Assembly: GCA_016789955.1 (NCBI GenBank)
Contig: JAEUPB010000030.1
Location: 1-64,000 of the forward strand
Length of the DNA: 64,000 nt
Direction of reading: 5' to 3'
Source of the DNA: Rubrivivax sp.
GTDB taxonomy: Bacteria > Pseudomonadota > Gammaproteobacteria > Burkholderiales > Burkholderiaceae_C
Under the pieces are notes generated by a model, which was given only the letters and a program-made list of their open reading frames with translations, was not told the DNA's origin and made no database searches. Shown piece after piece: positions 61,855 to 64,000 of this stretch (positions are counted from its first letter, which is position 1; every line of letters starts with the position of its first letter). Both the position numbers and the translations under genes were made by a program.

Positions 61855-62601
61855 ATGACCCGGCTGCTGCTGATCAACCCGAACATCTCGGACAGCGTCT
61901 CGACGCTGATCCGCGACGAGGCGCGGCGCACCGCGTCGCCGGGCACCGAGGCCGAGGTGCTGACCGCGCCGTTCGGCGTGGCGTACATCGAGACGCGCTT
62001 CGAGGCGCTGATCGGGGCGTACGCCGCTGCCCAACTGGCCGCCGAGCACCACGCCGCCTACGACGCGGTGATCGTCGCGGCCTTCGGCGACCCCGGCCTG
62101 GCGGGTCTGCGCGAAGTACTGCCCTGCCCCGTCACCGGCCTCACCGAGGCGGCGCTGGCCAGCGCCTGCCTGCTCGGCCACCGGTACTCGATCGTCGCGA
62201 TCTCGCAGCGCATCCGCGCCTGGTACCGGGAGACCGTCGAGTCCTACGGGCTCGCATCCCGGCTGGCCAGCATTCGCGGACTCGACGAACCGCTGGCCGA
62301 CATCGGCACCGTGCAAGGCGACCAGGGCGAGCGCCTCGTGCGGCTGGCCGAGCGTTGCGTCGCCGAGGACGGTGCCGATGTCATCGTGCTCGCCGGCGCG
62401 CCGCTGGCGGGCCTGGCGCGCAGCCTGCGCGGCCGCCTGCCCGTCCCCTGCGTCGACGGCGTGTCCAGCGCCGTGCGCCACGCCGAGACCCTCGTCGCGC
62501 TGCAGAGCGGCCGCGCCACGCGCGGCAGCTATGCGCCCCCTCCCGAGAAACCGAACCGCGGACTGCCGGCGCCGATCCAGGCGCTGTTGAGCCGCGGCTG
62601 A
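61855..62601 (+). CDS. Hydantoin/Asp-Glu racemase-family protein without catalytic cysteines
   Basis: The 248-residue protein starts MTRLLLINPNISDSV, as hydantoin and allantoin racemases do, with FGDPGLAGLRE and the C-terminal half present. The catalytic Cys76 and Cys181 of hydantoin racemase are Ala76 (VAAFGDPGL) and Gly181 (VLAGAPLAG) here, so racemisation by the two-base mechanism is unlikely. It lies 30 bases after the dihydropyrimidinase. It could be an enzyme of different chemistry in the same superfamily. Confidence 0.85.
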   Translation: MTRLLLINPNISDSVSTLIRDEARRTASPGTEAEVLTAPFGVAYIETRFEALIGAYAAAQLAAEHHAAYDAVIVAAFGDPGLAGLREVLPCPVTGLTEAALASACLLGHRYSIVAISQRIRAWYRETVESYGLASRLASIRGLDEPLADIGTVQGDQGERLVRLAERCVAEDGADVIVLAGAPLAGLARSLRGRLPVPCVDGVSSAVRHAETLVALQSGRATRGSYAPPPEKPNRGLPAPIQALLSRG

Positions 62602-62650
62602 TCCCGCCCGCCCGTCCTGCCCCACATCCGACCCACCTCGATCGACCACC

Positions 62651-63616
62651 ATGCTCAGACGTCACTTCCTCGCCAGCGGCACCGCGTTGCTCGGCGCGCC
62701 CGCCTTCGCCCAGTCCCTGCCCACCGGCCCCGTCCGCCTCGTCGTCGGCTTCCCGCCCGGCGGTGGTGCCGATGCGCTGGCGCGCGTCGTGGCCGACAAG
62801 CTCACCACGCTGTGGAAGCAGCAGGTGATCGTCGACAACCGCGCCGGGGCCTCGTCCACGCTCGCCGCCGACCACGTCGCGCAGCAGGCCGCCGACGGCT
62901 CGGTGCTGTTCCTCTCGACGATCAACAGCCACGCGCTCGCGCCGGCCGTGCAGCCCAGGCTGCGCTACCACCCCGAGCGCGATTTCGCCCCGATCGTGCT
63001 GCTGGGCGTCACGCCCAACCTGCTGATCGCGCCGACGACGGGGCCGCAGCGCAGCGTGAAGGAGGTCGTCGCGCAGTGCAAGGCCAAGCCCGGCCAGGTG
63101 ACCTTCGGCTCGGCCGGCCCGGGCACGATCCAGCACTTCGCGATCGAGAAGTTCAAGCTGCTGGCCGGCGTCGACGCGCTGCACGTGCCCTACAAGGGCA
63201 GCGGGCCGCTGCTCACCGACCTCATCGGCGGCCAGATCCAGTACACCTTCGAGACGATGACGGCGGCCACGCCGCACCTGAAGAACGGCCGCGTGATGGC
63301 GCTGGCGCAGACCCGTGCCAGGCGCTCGAAGGCCCACCCCGACGTGCCGACGATGCAGGAGCAGGGCTACGCCGAGTTCGAGACGATGAACTGGTACGGC
63401 CTGTCCGCGCCGGCCAGGACCCCCGCCGCGCTGGTGCAGCGCATCAACCGCGACATCAATGCCGTGCTCGCCCTGGCCGACGTGCGCGAGAAGTTCGACG
63501 GCTTCGGCGTCGAGGACGGCGGCGGCACCCCCGAGCAGTACGCGCAGTTCACGCGCAACGAGATCGCCAAGTGGGCCCGTGTGGCCCGCGACGCGAAGGT
63601 CACGATCGATTCCTGA
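62651..63616 (+). CDS. Tripartite tricarboxylate transporter (Bug/TctC) substrate-binding protein
   Basis: The 321-residue periplasmic protein has a signal peptide (RRHFLASGTALLGAPAFAQ) and VRLVVGFPPGGGADALAR, VIVDNRAGASSTLAAD, VPYKGSGPLLTDLIGGQIQYTFE, and a late PEQYAQFTRNEIAKWARV, all characteristic of Bug proteins. It lies 49 bases after the racemase-family gene. It probably delivers the ureide or its product for uptake; the TctA/TctB membrane genes are not within the window. Confidence 0.93.
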   Translation: MLRRHFLASGTALLGAPAFAQSLPTGPVRLVVGFPPGGGADALARVVADKLTTLWKQQVIVDNRAGASSTLAADHVAQQAADGSVLFLSTINSHALAPAVQPRLRYHPERDFAPIVLLGVTPNLLIAPTTGPQRSVKEVVAQCKAKPGQVTFGSAGPGTIQHFAIEKFKLLAGVDALHVPYKGSGPLLTDLIGGQIQYTFETMTAATPHLKNGRVMALAQTRARRSKAHPDVPTMQEQGYAEFETMNWYGLSAPARTPAALVQRINRDINAVLALADVREKFDGFGVEDGGGTPEQYAQFTRNEIAKWARVARDAKVTIDS

Positions 63617-63627
63617 AGGAGCCCCCG

Positions 63628-64000
63628 ATGAAGAAGATGCACCACGCCCTCGCCCTCGCAGCCGTCGCCGCCGCGCTCGTGCTGCCCGCCCAGGCCCAGG
63701 ACCGGCTGAAGTTCAAGGCGATCGGACAGCCGCTGGCCACCGGCCTGATCCAGAAGAACAAGGAGCAACCGTTCTTCGAGCAGTTCGCCGCCAGGACCGG
63801 GCTGCCGATCGACGTCGACTACAAGCCGATCGACACGCTGGGCATCAAGGACACCGAACAGTTGCGCGTCATGAAGGCCGGCCTGTTCGACCTCGTCTCG
63901 CTGCGCATCTCGCAGAATTCGCGCGACGAGCCGACGGTGCTCGGCCTGGACCTGGTCGGCGCGAGCCCCGACTACGCCACCGGGCGCAAGGTCGCCAAGG
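63628..64000 (+). CDS. TRAP-type periplasmic substrate-binding protein (3' truncated by window)
   Basis: Only the first 124 residues are visible. It has a signal peptide (KKMHHALALAAVAAALVLPAQAQ), then RLKFKAIGQPLATGLIQKNKEQPFFEQFAART and DTEQLRVMKAGLFDLVSLRIS, as in DctP-like TRAP binding proteins. GAAGGAGC precedes the ATG. It follows the TctC-like gene after 11 bases; both a Bug protein and a TRAP protein in one operon is noteworthy. Confidence 0.85.
   Translation, partial: MKKMHHALALAAVAAALVLPAQAQDRLKFKAIGQPLATGLIQKNKEQPFFEQFAARTGLPIDVDYKPIDTLGIKDTEQLRVMKAGLFDLVSLRISQNSRDEPTVLGLDLVGASPDYATGRKVAK

Noticed and set aside
1-64000. tRNA, rRNA, CRISPR, IS, prophage
   Set aside because: No cloverleaf with a CCA end, rRNA-like stretch, regular repeat-spacer array or transposase/integrase motif was found by eye.

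Overview
The window is chromosomal DNA of a very GC-rich diazotrophic betaproteobacterium. Gene content points to Burkholderiales of the Rubrivivax/Leptothrix/Azohydromonas type: a nif operon with draT/draG, an aryl-polyene pigment cluster, Bug/TctC-type binding proteins and a PEP-CTERM-like exported protein. No rRNA, tRNA, CRISPR array, insertion sequence or prophage was seen. All functions are read from sequence motifs and recalled families; nothing was searched.

Layout. (1) 1-2556, plus strand: the end of an unidentified gene, then draT-draG (reversible ADP-ribosylation of nitrogenase reductase), an FmdB-like zinc-ribbon protein and a DUF123/GIY-YIG-like protein. (2) 2557-4726: one low-GC, unrecognised 588-residue gene that looks acquired. 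(3) 4727-13312, minus strand: one nif accessory operon reading nifB, ferredoxin, IscA-like, TPR-like, [4Fe-4S] LRV protein, two NifZ proteins, a small nif-associated protein, nifS, nifT, a DegT-like aminotransferase homologue without the PLP lysine, a SIR2-like protein and a membrane protein. A sigma-54 -24/-12 promoter and a NifA TGT-N10-ACA site precede nifB. A haem-c sensor without an output domain is encoded divergently. (4) 14582-15623: a HEPN/MNT pair. (5) 15726-25498: housekeeping genes (rng, maf, rlmH, rsfS, nadD, hemF, purD, yebC), a frameshifted small exported gene, and three tandem Hsp20 genes behind a sigma-32-like promoter.

(6) 25617-47161: regulatory and envelope genes. These are two alpha/beta-hydrolase-LuxR fusions, a LysR regulator, two ECF sigma factors (one with a ChrR-like cupin partner), a GMC oxidoreductase, a PEP-CTERM-like protein, a 7TM histidine kinase/NarL pair, a HerA-like ATPase, a branched-chain amino-acid-type binding protein, a chemoreceptor, an exported intradiol dioxygenase and a LytS/LytTR pair. 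(7) 47262-58666, plus strand: a compact aryl-polyene-type operon (ACP, COG4648 membrane protein, acyl-ACP ligase, two hot-dog dehydratases, acyltransferase, LolA-like, MMPL exporter, polysaccharide deacetylase, methyltransferase, ketosynthase, chain-length factor, ketoreductase). Several parts of the textbook cluster are absent. (8) 58677-64000: a hydantoin/dihydropyrimidine-type catabolic locus. A GntR/FCD regulator and an arylmalonate decarboxylase-like protein diverge from a dihydropyrimidinase, a racemase-family protein lacking both catalytic cysteines, a TctC-type binding protein and the start of a TRAP-type binding protein. Palindromic candidate operators lie between the two arms.

The most unusual points are the lysine-less DegT homologue and SIR2-like protein inside a nif operon, the outputless haem sensor facing nifB, the reduced aryl-polyene cluster with a deacetylase, and the cysteine-less racemase homologue.
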